Shown here: piece after piece, positions 25,102 through 34,216 of the stretch
How the letters are laid out: each line of letters opens with the position of its first letter
How positions within the stretch are numbered: the first letter of the stretch is position 1
Program-made: the position numbers and the translations under genes
Notes under the pieces: model-generated
What the model saw: the letters and a program-made list of their open reading frames with translations, nothing else
The model's database searches: none
What the model was told of the DNA's origin: nothing
From: an uncultured Gammaproteobacteria bacterium
GTDB lineage: Bacteria; Pseudomonadota; Gammaproteobacteria; UBA6429; Thiohalophilaceae
NCBI GenBank assembly: GCA_937967995.1
Contig: CALBTB010000007.1
Span: 1 to 64,000 of the forward strand
DNA length: 64,000 nucleotides
Direction of reading: 5' to 3'

Positions 25102-25716
25102 ATGATTAAACTCAGAACATACGTTTACATCGACTCCCTGCAGCCGCAACTCGCGGAGTACATGGCGACCGTGTCACAGGGTTTTCCACCGGTGCCGGGT
25201 GATGCCTGTTTATGGGTGGAAGTCTCGCCGGGAATGGCGATTCACCGTGTCACGGATATTGCGCTCAAGGCCACCCAGGTGCACTTAACGCAGAAGATTG
25301 TGGAACGGGAGTATGGCTCCATGGTGATACATCATCGCGATCAGAGTGACGTCCGCGCCGCCGGCGAAACCCTGCTGGGCCGCATGAATGCCCAGGTGGA
25401 TGATCGCCAGGCCTGTCGTGTGGCCTGGACCGAAACCATTCGCGGCATGACCCCCGATCACTGTGTTCTCATCAACCGCCAGAACCGCATGGGCTCCATG
25501 ATTCTGCCCGAACAAAGCATGTTTATTCTGGAAACCGAGCCGGCAGGTTATATCGTGTATGCCGCCAACCAGGCCGAAAAGGCCGCCAACATTACCCTCA
25601 TCGATGTGCGTGCTGTCGGTGCCTTTGGGCGCCTGGTGGTTTCCGGCCGCGAAGCCGATGTGGATGAAGCCGCCGCTGCCGCGATTGCCGCGGTCGAGCG
25701 CCCGTCAAGGACATAA
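25102..25716 (+). CDS. csoS1D: Carboxysome shell protein CsoS1D (tandem BMC domain)
   Basis: A 204-residue protein with two BMC-type halves forming a pseudohexameric trimer in the alpha-carboxysome shell. The start MIKLRTYVYIDSLQPQLAEYMATVSQGF and the later PGDACLWVEVSPGMAIHRVTDIALK match CsoS1D, and the second half has AGYIVYAANQAEKAANITLIDVRAVGAFGRL. CsoS1D trimers have a large, gated pore thought to pass RuBP. Here it lies 3 kb before cbbL in its own operon with nudix and bicA genes and not after the csoS1 genes, as in some other genomes. The ribosome site is poor. Confidence 0.92.
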   Translation: MIKLRTYVYIDSLQPQLAEYMATVSQGFPPVPGDACLWVEVSPGMAIHRVTDIALKATQVHLTQKIVEREYGSMVIHHRDQSDVRAAGETLLGRMNAQVDDRQACRVAWTETIRGMTPDHCVLINRQNRMGSMILPEQSMFILETEPAGYIVYAANQAEKAANITLIDVRAVGAFGRLVVSGREADVDEAAAAAIAAVERPSRT

Positions 25717-25720
25717 CACC

Positions 25721-26287
25721 ATGCATCGCCAGGAATTGCTCAATTTATTACGCGATTACCGGCCTGGATTTATGGAAGAGGCCGCGTTTACCCGCCGTGC
25801 CCTGCAGTTTGTCATAGATAACCCTGATTGCTTTGATCGCGAGCGCTCACCGGAAGCGCACGTCACCGGTTCGGCCTGGGTGGTCAACCCGATGCGCAGT
25901 CATGTGTTGATGCTGCACCACCGCAAACACAACCAATGGTTTCAGCCCGGCGGTCACGCCGATGGGGATGCGGACATTTTACGCGTCGCATTGCGTGAAA
26001 CCGCGGAAGAAACCGGTATCGATCCTGCGCATATTCATTTGCTGGATGGTGGCATTTTTGACCTCGACATACACGGTATTCCCGGGACACCGGATGCGCC
26101 GTATCACGAACACATCGATGTGCGCTTTTTAGTGGAGATCGATGATCGTTTACCGGTCCCGGGTAACGATGAATCACACGAAATTTTGTGGGTACCGCTC
26201 GCCGCGGTATCGCGGTTTAACAACAACCGTTCAACCTATCGCATGTTGGAGAAGACACGTCGTATGCGCAATTACACGGCCGCATAA
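25721..26287 (+). CDS. NUDIX hydrolase
   Basis: A 188-residue protein with a Nudix box near residues 77-100 (GGHADGDADILRVALRETAEETGI). The REUXEEXGU part is intact, but the glutamate normally found five residues after the glycine is Ala, with Asp on each side. NUDIX proteins cleave nucleoside diphosphates linked to another group; the substrate is not evident. It starts 5 bp after csoS1D and is followed after 39 bp by bicA, so it may clean up or regulate a metabolite of carbon fixation. Confidence 0.85.
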   Translation: MHRQELLNLLRDYRPGFMEEAAFTRRALQFVIDNPDCFDRERSPEAHVTGSAWVVNPMRSHVLMLHHRKHNQWFQPGGHADGDADILRVALRETAEETGIDPAHIHLLDGGIFDLDIHGIPGTPDAPYHEHIDVRFLVEIDDRLPVPGNDESHEILWVPLAAVSRFNNNRSTYRMLEKTRRMRNYTAA

Positions 26288-26326
26288 AGACGAAAGGTTT
26301 CAAAAACAAAAACGGGTAACACAAAA

Positions 26327-28018
26327 ATGCAAATCTTTAACGTCATAAATACACAAAACCTGCGCGGTGACATCTTCGGTGGTGTTACGGCAGCGGTGAT
26401 TGCGTTGCCAATGGCGTTGGCCTTTGGTGTCGCCTCCGGTGCCGGTGCGGAAGCCGGTTTATATGGTGCCATCCTGGTGGGATTATTTGCCGCCCTGTTT
26501 GGCGGTACACCAACCCTGATGTCGGAACCGACCGGTCCGATGACAGTGATCTTCACCGCGGTAATCGTCAAGCTGGTCGGTGACAATCCTGAAAACGGCA
26601 TGGCCATGGCCTTTACCGTTGTCATGATGGCCGGTGTTTTCCAGATCATGTTCGGTACCTTGCGTCTCGGTAAATATGTCACCCTGATGCCGTACCCGGT
26701 GGTGTCCGGTTTCATGTCCGGTATCGGGATCATTTTGATTATTCTGCAACTGGCGCCGCTGATTGGCCATCCAACGCCGGGCGGTAGCATGTTCGACAAG
26801 CTGCAAAGCCTGCCCGAGGTGTTCGACAATATTAACCAGGGCGAACTGACCCTGGGACTGGTGACGCTGGCCATCCTGTTCCTGATGCCCAAAAAAATTA
26901 AAAAGGTCATTCCGCCGCAACTGATTGCGCTGGTCATCGGTGTCATCGTGTCGATCGCGGTGCTCAGTGATCCCAATATTCGTCGCATCGGTGAGATTCC
27001 GTCTGGATTACCAGAATTGCGTATTCCCACCTTCAGTGCAGAACAATTGATGATCATGTTTCTGGATGCGCTGGTGCTGGGGATGCTTGGCTGTATCGAT
27101 GCATTGCTCACGTCGGTCATCGCTGACAGCCTGACCCGCACCCATCACCGTTCCAATAAAGAATTAATTGGCCAGGGTCTGGGTAACGTGGCATCCGGTC
27201 TGTTTGGTGGTCTGCCGGGAGCCGGTGCCACCATGGGTACCGTGGTCGGTATTCAGGCCGGATCCAGAACTGCGCTGGCTGGTCTGGTGCGGGTGGCAGT
27301 GCTGGTCATTGTGGTGTTCTGGGCCAGTGGCCTGACAGCCTATATTCCGCTGGCGGTGCTGGCCGGTATCGCATTTAAAGTGGGCGTCGACATTATCGAC
27401 TGGAAGTTCCTGCGTCGCGTCCACCTTATTTCCCGCAAGGGTGCGCTGATTACCTACGGGGTGATTGCTCTGACCGTATTTGTCGACCTGATCGTGGCGG
27501 TCGGCCTGGGCCTGTTCGTGGCCAACGTCATCACCATCACGCGCCTGTCTGAACTGCACGCCGAGGATGTCTCGCTGGTCAGTGATCCGGACCTGGACAA
27601 CAGCCTGGAAATGACCGAGCACGACAAGGACATGCTGCGCATCGCTAACGGTCGGGTATTGCTGCTGCACCTGCGCGGCACGCTGATTTTTGGCGTCTCA
27701 AGGGTCATCACCCAGCAGAGCGCCGTCATTAATGACAGTTACGTTTTGATCGTGGATCTGACGGACGTCAATCATATCGGGGTGTCAGCGGCGCTGGCCC
27801 TCGAGCAGACGATTCACGACATGTTACGGGCCGAGCGGGAAGTCTACCTGGTGGGGGCCACCGGCCAGCCGCTGGAGCGCCTTACCAAGCTCGGCCTGAA
27901 AGAAGTATTGCCGGAGGAGCGTTTCCTGGCCACGCGCGAAGCCGCATTGCGCCAGGCGAACACGGTGCTGTCCTCCAAGGACCGCGATGTCGGTCCGCAA
28001 CCGGAGGATGCGGTTTAA
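26327..28018 (+). CDS. bicA: BicA-type SulP bicarbonate transporter
   Basis: A 563-residue SulP-family transporter with about 14 hydrophobic segments and a C-terminal STAS domain (from about residue 440). The start and core closely follow cyanobacterial BicA: RGDIFGGVTAAVIALPMALAF, GFMSGIGIILIILQLAPLIG and LDALVLGMLGCIDALLTSV. BicA imports bicarbonate with sodium to raise the pool for the carboxysome. Close linkage with csoS1D and the RuBisCO operon fits this role. It is the third gene of the csoS1D operon. Confidence 0.92.
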   Translation: MQIFNVINTQNLRGDIFGGVTAAVIALPMALAFGVASGAGAEAGLYGAILVGLFAALFGGTPTLMSEPTGPMTVIFTAVIVKLVGDNPENGMAMAFTVVMMAGVFQIMFGTLRLGKYVTLMPYPVVSGFMSGIGIILIILQLAPLIGHPTPGGSMFDKLQSLPEVFDNINQGELTLGLVTLAILFLMPKKIKKVIPPQLIALVIGVIVSIAVLSDPNIRRIGEIPSGLPELRIPTFSAEQLMIMFLDALVLGMLGCIDALLTSVIADSLTRTHHRSNKELIGQGLGNVASGLFGGLPGAGATMGTVVGIQAGSRTALAGLVRVAVLVIVVFWASGLTAYIPLAVLAGIAFKVGVDIIDWKFLRRVHLISRKGALITYGVIALTVFVDLIVAVGLGLFVANVITITRLSELHAEDVSLVSDPDLDNSLEMTEHDKDMLRIANGRVLLLHLRGTLIFGVSRVITQQSAVINDSYVLIVDLTDVNHIGVSAALALEQTIHDMLRAEREVYLVGATGQPLERLTKLGLKEVLPEERFLATREAALRQANTVLSSKDRDVGPQPEDAV

Positions 28019-28093
28019 TGCCGTATCTAATTGTTTTTAATTGAAAATTAGCCCTAGCGGGAGTGTTTAATCGAACGAGCGTGAGAAAAAGGT

Positions 28094-28168
28094 ATAGACG
28101 ATTGTCTATTGAATTCCATCATATTATTTATTTGTATTGAAGTATTGTTCTTCATATGCTTCGAATAG
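28094..28168. promoter_or_regulatory. 75-bp control element upstream of cbbL (copy B)
   Basis: Second copy of the element found before csoS1D, again 75 bp long and aligned without gaps. It begins ATAGACG-AT-TGTCTAT, keeps CATATTATTTATTTG and ends with GCTTCGAATAG. It stops 57 bp before the cbbL ATG, so it is likely to contain the operator or promoter of the RuBisCO-carboxysome operon. Confidence 0.65.
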
Positions 28169-28225
28169 TCGAAAGTGGAATTGCTTTGCGCGCAAGTTCA
28201 GTAACTAACTTTTAGGAGTAGACTC

Positions 28226-29641
28226 ATGTCATCAAAGGCTTATCAAGCGGGTGTAAAAGACTATCGCGAAAAATATTGGACGCCGGATTACGTCCCATTG
28301 GATACAGATTTACTGGCCTGTTTCAAGGTCACGGGTCAGCCCGAAGTGCCGCGCGAAGAAGTGGCAGCGGCTGTCGCAGCTGAATCATCAACCGGTACCT
28401 GGAGTACGGTATGGTCAGAACTGCTGACTGACCTGGAATACTATAAAGGTCGTGCCTATCGCATCGAAGATGTGCCGGGCGACTCTGAGTCTTTCTATGC
28501 GTTTGTTGCTTACCCTATCGACCTGTTTGAAGAAGGTTCAGTCGTTAACGTACTGACCTCTCTGGTTGGTAACGTATTTGGCTTTAAGGCCCTCAAGCAC
28601 CTGCGTCTGGAAGACATTCGTTTCCCAATCGCCTACATCAAGACCTGTGGAGGTCCGCCAGCCGGCATACAGGTGGAACGCGACCGTCTGAACAAATACG
28701 GTCGTCCGATGCTGGGTGCCACCATCAAGCCAAAACTGGGTCTGTCTGCCAAGAACTACGGTCGCGCCGTTTATGAATGTCTGCGCGGCGGTCTGGACCT
28801 GACCAAGGACGACGAGAACGTTAACTCTCAGCCATTCATGCGCTGGCGTGATCGTTTCGAGTTTGTTGCTGAAGCCATCATGAAGGCCGAGCAGGAAACC
28901 GGTGAGCGCAAAGGTCACTACCTGAACGTTACCTCTGCTACTCCTGAGGAAATGTACAAGCGTGCCGAATTCGCCAAAGAAGTCGGTTGCCCGATCATCA
29001 TGCATGACTTCCTGACCGGTGGTTTCACCGCTAACACGGGTCTGGCTAACTGGTGTCGTGACAATGGCATGCTGCTGCACATTCACCGTGCCATGCACGC
29101 GGTTATCGACCGTCATCCGAAACACGGTATTCACTTCCGCGTACTGGCCAAGTGCCTGCGTCTGTCTGGTGGTGACCATCTGCACACTGGTACCGTTGTC
29201 GGTAAGCTCGAAGGTGACCGTAACTCTACATTAGGTTTCGTGGATCAGTTACGTGAATCTTTTGTTCCTGAAGATCGTGCCCGTGGTGTGTTCTTCGATC
29301 AGGACTGGGGTTCACTGCCTGGTGTATTCGCGGTTGCTTCCGGTGGTATTCACGTATGGCACATGCCGGCACTGGTTACCATCTTCGGTGATGATTCCGT
29401 ACTGCAGTTCGGTGGTGGTACACAGGGTCACCCATGGGGTAACGCCGCAGGTGCTGCTGCTAACCGTGTTGCACTGGAAGCCAGTGTTAAGGCGCGTAAC
29501 GAAGGTCGTGAAATCGAGAAAGAAGCTCGCGACATTCTTACCGAAGCGGCACAGAACAGTCCTGAACTGGCTGTGGCCATGGAAACCTGGAAAGAAATCA
29601 AATTTGAATTTGAAACCGTCGACAAGCTGGACGTTGCCTAA
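28226..29641 (+). CDS. cbbL: RuBisCO large subunit, form IA
   Basis: This 471-residue protein is the catalytic subunit that joins CO2 to ribulose bisphosphate. The carbamylated-lysine segment GGLDLTKDDENVNSQPF, the loop-6 region HTGTVVGKLEGD and the TCGGPPAGIQVERD segment are intact. The sequence and its place before cbbS and csoS2 fit the carboxysomal form IAc. A strong ribosome site (TTTAGGAG) precedes the ATG by about 7 bp. Probable promoter and operator lie in the 75-bp element at 28094-28168. Confidence 0.98.
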   Translation: MSSKAYQAGVKDYREKYWTPDYVPLDTDLLACFKVTGQPEVPREEVAAAVAAESSTGTWSTVWSELLTDLEYYKGRAYRIEDVPGDSESFYAFVAYPIDLFEEGSVVNVLTSLVGNVFGFKALKHLRLEDIRFPIAYIKTCGGPPAGIQVERDRLNKYGRPMLGATIKPKLGLSAKNYGRAVYECLRGGLDLTKDDENVNSQPFMRWRDRFEFVAEAIMKAEQETGERKGHYLNVTSATPEEMYKRAEFAKEVGCPIIMHDFLTGGFTANTGLANWCRDNGMLLHIHRAMHAVIDRHPKHGIHFRVLAKCLRLSGGDHLHTGTVVGKLEGDRNSTLGFVDQLRESFVPEDRARGVFFDQDWGSLPGVFAVASGGIHVWHMPALVTIFGDDSVLQFGGGTQGHPWGNAAGAAANRVALEASVKARNEGREIEKEARDILTEAAQNSPELAVAMETWKEIKFEFETVDKLDVA

Positions 29642-29698
29642 GGCGACTGACCAGTTAACCGGATTAAATTCAAACAACTTTGTAGAGAGGATAAACAA

Positions 29699-30037
29699 AT
29701 GCCACACCAAACAATGGGTGACTACCAAACATTAAATACTCTGGAAACGTTCGGCTTTCTGCCCAAGTTTTCTCAGGACGAGATCTACGCGCAAATTAAT
29801 TACATCATTGCGCAAGGCTGGACACCGGCTATTGAGCATGAGCATCCGAGCCGTTCATTTGATCACTACTGGACCATGTGGAAACTGCCGTTTTTCGGTG
29901 AAACCAACCTGGGTCGCGTTGTTGAAGAACTCGAAGCATGTCGTCGTTCATACCCTGATCATCACATTCGTCTGACAGGTTATGACAACTACACCCAGAG
30001 CCAGGGCTCAAGCTTCGTAGTATTTGAAGCACGCTAA
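29699..30037 (+). CDS. cbbS: RuBisCO small subunit, form IA
   Basis: A 112-residue small subunit: eight copies cap the L8S8 enzyme. It shows the typical motif GWTPAIEHEHPSRSFDHYWTMWKLPFFG and the end GYDNYTQSQGSSFVVFEAR. AGAGAGGA stands before the ATG. It lies 57 bp after cbbL and 69 bp before csoS2; a small GTATT/AATAC stem (30048-30060) and a CCC/GGG stem occupy the gap to csoS2 and may adjust the amounts of RuBisCO and shell messages. Confidence 0.97.
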   Translation: MPHQTMGDYQTLNTLETFGFLPKFSQDEIYAQINYIIAQGWTPAIEHEHPSRSFDHYWTMWKLPFFGETNLGRVVEELEACRRSYPDHHIRLTGYDNYTQSQGSSFVVFEAR

Positions 30038-30106
30038 GTAAGACAGGTATTGGGTAATACGGTCCCTTAACCGGGATGACACAACACATCGTAGTGGAGA
30101 CAGGCA

Positions 30107-32398
30107 ATGGCACAGATTGCAAAGAACAGTGCACGTGAAGTAGCGATGGCACGGCGTAGGGCTTCCTATTCAGGTGGCAAGGCCGGGCTTGAAAAACTTG
30201 GTGGCACAGCAGACAGGACCAGGGCAACAACCGTTGGTACTGCGACAACTCCGCAGGCGGCACCCAGCTTTGCTGGTACACGCCCGGGTATGAGTAGTCG
30301 GGATGCGTCACGCGCGCGACGTGAAGCCATGTCACAGGGTGGCAAGGCGGCGGTCGCCGGTGCTGATCGAACTCGCAGCGATGATCTTGGCAACACAACG
30401 TATGCGCAGTCGACACCTGCCTCCAGCCACGCGACTTCGAACACTGTGCCTGCGAAGCGCGATTGTGGTTGTGGATGCAATGGTGACAAGAGCAAACGTG
30501 CCTCGCTGGATTCGTTTGGCACCGCGCCGCGTATGATTCCCCAGACCCGTCCGGTCAAGGTTAGTCAGAACGGAGCGCGGGCCGCGTCTCTGGCACGTCG
30601 TCTTGCCATGTCTTCCAAAGGTAAGGCTGCGCTGAATGGTAACGGACCCAGTGCTGCGCAAACCGCACGCGCCGGTAATCCGAATCTGTCGAGCCGTGAA
30701 CTGGCACAACAGATTCGTGAAACTCGCAGCAAGAGTGGCAAGACCAGCACTAACAAGGAAAGCAAGAGCAAGCCATGTGGTCGTATGCGTCCTGGTAAAC
30801 AGGTCGAAGGTGCACCGGATGCTCACTGGAAAGTGGGTGTTGGTGAAACCAGTCATGGTCAGACCGTGACCGGCACCATGGTTGGTCGTAGCGGTAGTGT
30901 TACTGGCGATGAACCGAGTACCTGTCGCGCGATTACCGGTACTGAGTATTTAGGTGCGGATATCTTCCGTACTTTTTGTCAGAGCGATGTGACCAAGACA
31001 CCGCGCAAGGTGCAGGTCACCTCAACGGCCACGGGTAACCGGGTCAGTGGTAACGAACTGGGTCGCAGCGAGCGCGTGACCGGTGATGAACCGGGTACCT
31101 GCAAGCGTATCACCGGCAATCAATACGTCGGTGCTCAGCAGGCCCAACAATTCTGTGGTACCAGCCCGGAGGCAGGACCGATGAAGATAACCAGTTCAGC
31201 AACACGTAAAGGCAAGACCGTAACCGGAAACAACGTCGGCCGATCTGAAAATGTGACCGGCGATGAGATCGGTGCCAATCGTGATTTAACCGGTACGTCA
31301 GTGATGCAGACCGGTAACGGTAAAGCGCCGTCCAAAGTGGGCATGAGTGCGACGTTACGCGGTGGCAGTGTCACCGGTACGATGGTCGGACGCAGTGGCC
31401 GTGTTACGGGTGATGAACCCGGTAGCTGCCGCAATGTGACCGGTGATGATTATGTCGGCCAGGAACAATACAGCGGTTTTTGCAAAACCACGCCCAAGGC
31501 CACGGATTATAAAGTCGGTGTGTCGAAATCACTGAAGGGTAAATCGGTTACCGGCACTCTGACAGGTCGCGCATCCAAGGTCACCGGTGATGAACCGGGT
31601 ACCTGCAAGGCTGTAACAGGAACACCGTATGCCGGCATGGATCAGTACGAAGGTTACTGCCCAACAGATTCTGCGCGTATGGCACGGGCACGTACCCGTC
31701 CGTTGCGTTCTACACCGGGTCCAAATATGACCGGTTTACAGCCGGGCATTAATGGCAAGCTGACAGGCGCGAAAAAAGGTGCCTGTGAACCATTAACAGG
31801 TACACCGTATGTTGGTTCGGATCAGTTTGCACAAGCATGCCCAAGTGTACCGGCACAAACCAACAGCCCGGATTATCCGCAGGCTGTAGAAGGCAGTGCA
31901 CCGTGGACGGATTTCAGTGTGAATAGCCCGAGCCATGCTTCACGCTCTGCCAGTGAACATAGCGCGGTAACCGGTACCAAGTATGAAAAAGGGCATATCA
32001 CCGGACCGTTTGGTATGGCGAGTGGCAAGGTCACCGGTACCGAAGAAGCCCGTTTTGATAAAGGCAATGGCAGTTATGTACCTGCGATGTCAGTACCACC
32101 GACCGCAGAAAAGATTAATGGTCGTGCGCCGTCACGCATTACCGGTGAAGGTCAGGACACGGGTTTACGTATTACCGGTGATGACTGGGATCGTAATGAG
32201 CACGTGACCGGTACTGAGGGTTTGTCTTCAACGCGTCGTAACCCGACCCGTCGTGGACCATCCCAGGCCATGGCCATGGAACAAATTGAAGTAAAGCGTA
32301 ATGAGCAGATTGAAGAACCCGTCAGCCGTGTGACCGGTGGTAGTGGTAACACCGAGAAGGGTTCGTTGATCACGTATTCAGGTGGTGCAAGAGGGTAA
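30107..32398 (+). CDS. csoS2: Carboxysome assembly scaffold CsoS2
   Basis: This 763-residue, largely disordered protein binds RuBisCO and the shell. The N-terminal part has three visible helix repeats of the R..AMS..GKA type (around residues 13-28, 65-83 and 158-177) that bind RuBisCO in homologues. The middle (about 242-590) has six repeats built on VTG.-.GRS.-VTGDEPGTC-TGT.Y-FC; the third is degenerate and lacks the cysteines. The C-terminal region (about 595-763) carries VTG/ITG motifs and ends LITYSGGARG. A possible -1 frameshift site at 31772 would make a short form, as known in Halothiobacillus. Confidence 0.96.
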   Translation: MAQIAKNSAREVAMARRRASYSGGKAGLEKLGGTADRTRATTVGTATTPQAAPSFAGTRPGMSSRDASRARREAMSQGGKAAVAGADRTRSDDLGNTTYAQSTPASSHATSNTVPAKRDCGCGCNGDKSKRASLDSFGTAPRMIPQTRPVKVSQNGARAASLARRLAMSSKGKAALNGNGPSAAQTARAGNPNLSSRELAQQIRETRSKSGKTSTNKESKSKPCGRMRPGKQVEGAPDAHWKVGVGETSHGQTVTGTMVGRSGSVTGDEPSTCRAITGTEYLGADIFRTFCQSDVTKTPRKVQVTSTATGNRVSGNELGRSERVTGDEPGTCKRITGNQYVGAQQAQQFCGTSPEAGPMKITSSATRKGKTVTGNNVGRSENVTGDEIGANRDLTGTSVMQTGNGKAPSKVGMSATLRGGSVTGTMVGRSGRVTGDEPGSCRNVTGDDYVGQEQYSGFCKTTPKATDYKVGVSKSLKGKSVTGTLTGRASKVTGDEPGTCKAVTGTPYAGMDQYEGYCPTDSARMARARTRPLRSTPGPNMTGLQPGINGKLTGAKKGACEPLTGTPYVGSDQFAQACPSVPAQTNSPDYPQAVEGSAPWTDFSVNSPSHASRSASEHSAVTGTKYEKGHITGPFGMASGKVTGTEEARFDKGNGSYVPAMSVPPTAEKINGRAPSRITGEGQDTGLRITGDDWDRNEHVTGTEGLSSTRRNPTRRGPSQAMAMEQIEVKRNEQIEEPVSRVTGGSGNTEKGSLITYSGGARG
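31772..31788 (+). promoter_or_regulatory. Candidate -1 frameshift site in csoS2
   Basis: In-frame codons AAA AAA GGT (residues 556-558) form a run of six A followed by G. A slip back by one base would read AGG TGC CTG and then TGA at 31786-31788, giving a protein of about 560 residues that lacks the C-terminal domain. A small stem (CCTGT/ACAGG) begins 3 bp later. CsoS2 short forms made by -1 frameshifting are established in Halothiobacillus neapolitanus; this site is my inference. Confidence 0.5.
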
Positions 32399-32414
32399 AG
32401 GTTAAAACGAAGCC

Positions 32415-33959
32415 ATGTTAAGCACACGTCGTCAATCACGTACAGCACATCGGTCACTGCGTGGCCGGGTTGCTAACCAGCGTACCGCACCTGCTGCGGC
32501 ACGTCCGGCTGCGCGTGAAAAAACGGCACCGGTGACACCAGCGCAGAACAGGGCGACTGTAATACCGGACAGTGCAAAGCACCCGTTAACCAATACCCAG
32601 GACAATGCGCGTTTATACGATTACGAACGTCGTGTTAAACAGTCATTTGATGCGATTGTGCCGACGCTGAAAACGCTCGCCTCCATGCAACATGACCGGG
32701 ATTTTGAAACCAAAGCCCAGAGTATGGCGCGTGAACAGTTTGGATTTGAACTGCCGCAAAGCATTATTGCTGACGCCTGGGTGGACCAGCTCGACATGCG
32801 TCGTCTGTTTGCCTGGACCGTGTTCGAAACCTATAAGCGTTTTTGCGATGACTTTTTCGGCAACGATCATCTGATCAATGACAAACAGTTCATGTCATTT
32901 TTGATCGAGTGCGGTTTTCACACGCTGGACATTTCCCCGTGTGCTGACGGCCGCCTGGCGCATGTAATCAGTTATGTATTACGTCTGCCGTATCGTGAAG
33001 TACGTCGTAAATCCTATGCCGGCGCCCTGTTTGATATTCAGGACAGCATGGACAAGTGGACGGAAACCGAATTGTTCCGCTTTCGTGAAGGTAAGCCGAA
33101 TACCTCGGATGAGCCGACCCGCTACCTGAAGACGGTTGTGTACCACTTCAGTTCCAGCGACCCGGACAATGAAGGCTGTGCGGCACATGGATCAGATATG
33201 TTAAAGGCGGCACAGGCCGGCCTGGATCGTCTGCAGGCGTTTCAGCAGGCGGTGGAAAACAGTTTTTGCTGCGGTGCATCGATCGATCTGCTGTTGATTG
33301 GTCTGGATACGGACACCGACGCGATTCGTGTACATGTACCGAATGAAACCGGTGAGATCGATATTTACAAGTTTGTCGATGCGCGTGCCATGTACGGCGA
33401 GACTTTGAATATGAGTGCCGGACAGGCTGAGAAAGCCGTGGCTGATCGGGTTGCCAAACTCAACAGTGACGCGACTCCCGGTATGGTTAAGTTAATTACG
33501 CGATTAATTGTGAATAACTTTTCACAGATTGAATATGTACGTAGCTATCATGGCCAGCTTTATGCGGATATCGGTCATGCAGAGCGGTTTATCGGTGTTG
33601 GAATCGGTTTTGAAGAAATCCAGATGCGCAACCTGACGTACTTTGCCTATATGCATACTGTCGAGGAAGCAGCGCCGGATCTGGATGTCGGTATCAAGAT
33701 CTTTACCGGCCTGAATGTCAATCATGGCTTACCGATTCCGATGGTGGTGCGGTTTGATTATCACGGCCAGGTGCCGGGCGCACGTGAACGCGCGATTCAT
33801 AATTGCCAGCGCGTCGCCAGTGCGTTACGCACACGTTATGCCGAATTGGCTGAAAACGGATTGTTACACACCTTGCTGGCGATACGTGATTGCCAGGCGG
33901 GTGAGAAGATTGAAATCCTTGAATCATCTGTTAACACAGCCAAACAGGAGGCACACTGA
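32415..33959 (+). CDS. csoSCA: Carboxysomal beta-type carbonic anhydrase CsoSCA (CsoS3)
   Basis: A 514-residue enzyme that converts bicarbonate to CO2 inside the carboxysome. The active-site residues known from the Halothiobacillus enzyme can be placed: C176, D178 and R180 (SPCADGRL), H244 (VVYH) and C255 (NEGC), with the same 11-residue step between the last two. The N-terminal 50 residues are basic and disordered, which is the region that tethers CsoSCA to RuBisCO. Its stop overlaps the csoS4A start by one base. Confidence 0.96.
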   Translation: MLSTRRQSRTAHRSLRGRVANQRTAPAAARPAAREKTAPVTPAQNRATVIPDSAKHPLTNTQDNARLYDYERRVKQSFDAIVPTLKTLASMQHDRDFETKAQSMAREQFGFELPQSIIADAWVDQLDMRRLFAWTVFETYKRFCDDFFGNDHLINDKQFMSFLIECGFHTLDISPCADGRLAHVISYVLRLPYREVRRKSYAGALFDIQDSMDKWTETELFRFREGKPNTSDEPTRYLKTVVYHFSSSDPDNEGCAAHGSDMLKAAQAGLDRLQAFQQAVENSFCCGASIDLLLIGLDTDTDAIRVHVPNETGEIDIYKFVDARAMYGETLNMSAGQAEKAVADRVAKLNSDATPGMVKLITRLIVNNFSQIEYVRSYHGQLYADIGHAERFIGVGIGFEEIQMRNLTYFAYMHTVEEAAPDLDVGIKIFTGLNVNHGLPIPMVVRFDYHGQVPGARERAIHNCQRVASALRTRYAELAENGLLHTLLAIRDCQAGEKIEILESSVNTAKQEAH

Positions 33960-34216
33960 TGAAGATCTGTCAGGTCATACGACCCCTGGTTGCGACCAAT
34001 CGCATTGCGAACCTGGAGCACAAACACCTGCAGGTGGTGCGCGATGGCAGTGTGGATGCAGTTGCCGTAGATGCGGTGGGATGTATTCCGGGTGACTGGG
34101 TGATCTGTGTGGGCAGCTCGGCGGCGCGTGAAGCAGCGGGCAGCAAGGAATATCCCAGTGATCTGACGATTGTCGGCATCATTGACCACTGGCCGCCGGA
34201 AGGCGAGGACAAATAA
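33959..34216 (+). CDS. csoS4A: Carboxysome shell vertex pentamer protein CsoS4A
   Basis: An 85-residue BMV-type protein (MKICQVIRPLVATNRI...) of the EutN/CcmL/CsoS4 fold that forms the pentamers at the shell corners. Characteristic segments are DAVGCIPGDWVICVGSSAAREAAGS and DLTIVGIIDHW. ATG overlaps the csoSCA stop (TGATG), with AGGAG 8 bp upstream. It lies directly before csoS4B, as in other cso operons. Confidence 0.95.
   Translation: MKICQVIRPLVATNRIANLEHKHLQVVRDGSVDAVAVDAVGCIPGDWVICVGSSAAREAAGSKEYPSDLTIVGIIDHWPPEGEDK

Noticed and set aside
26272..27670. Long minus-strand frames opposite bicA
   Set aside because: The plus strand clearly encodes BicA; the opposite frames have low-complexity translations and no start signals.
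29829..30558. Long minus-strand reading frames opposite cbbS and csoS2
   Set aside because: They are shadows of the repeat-rich coding strand, with no ribosome sites or family similarity.
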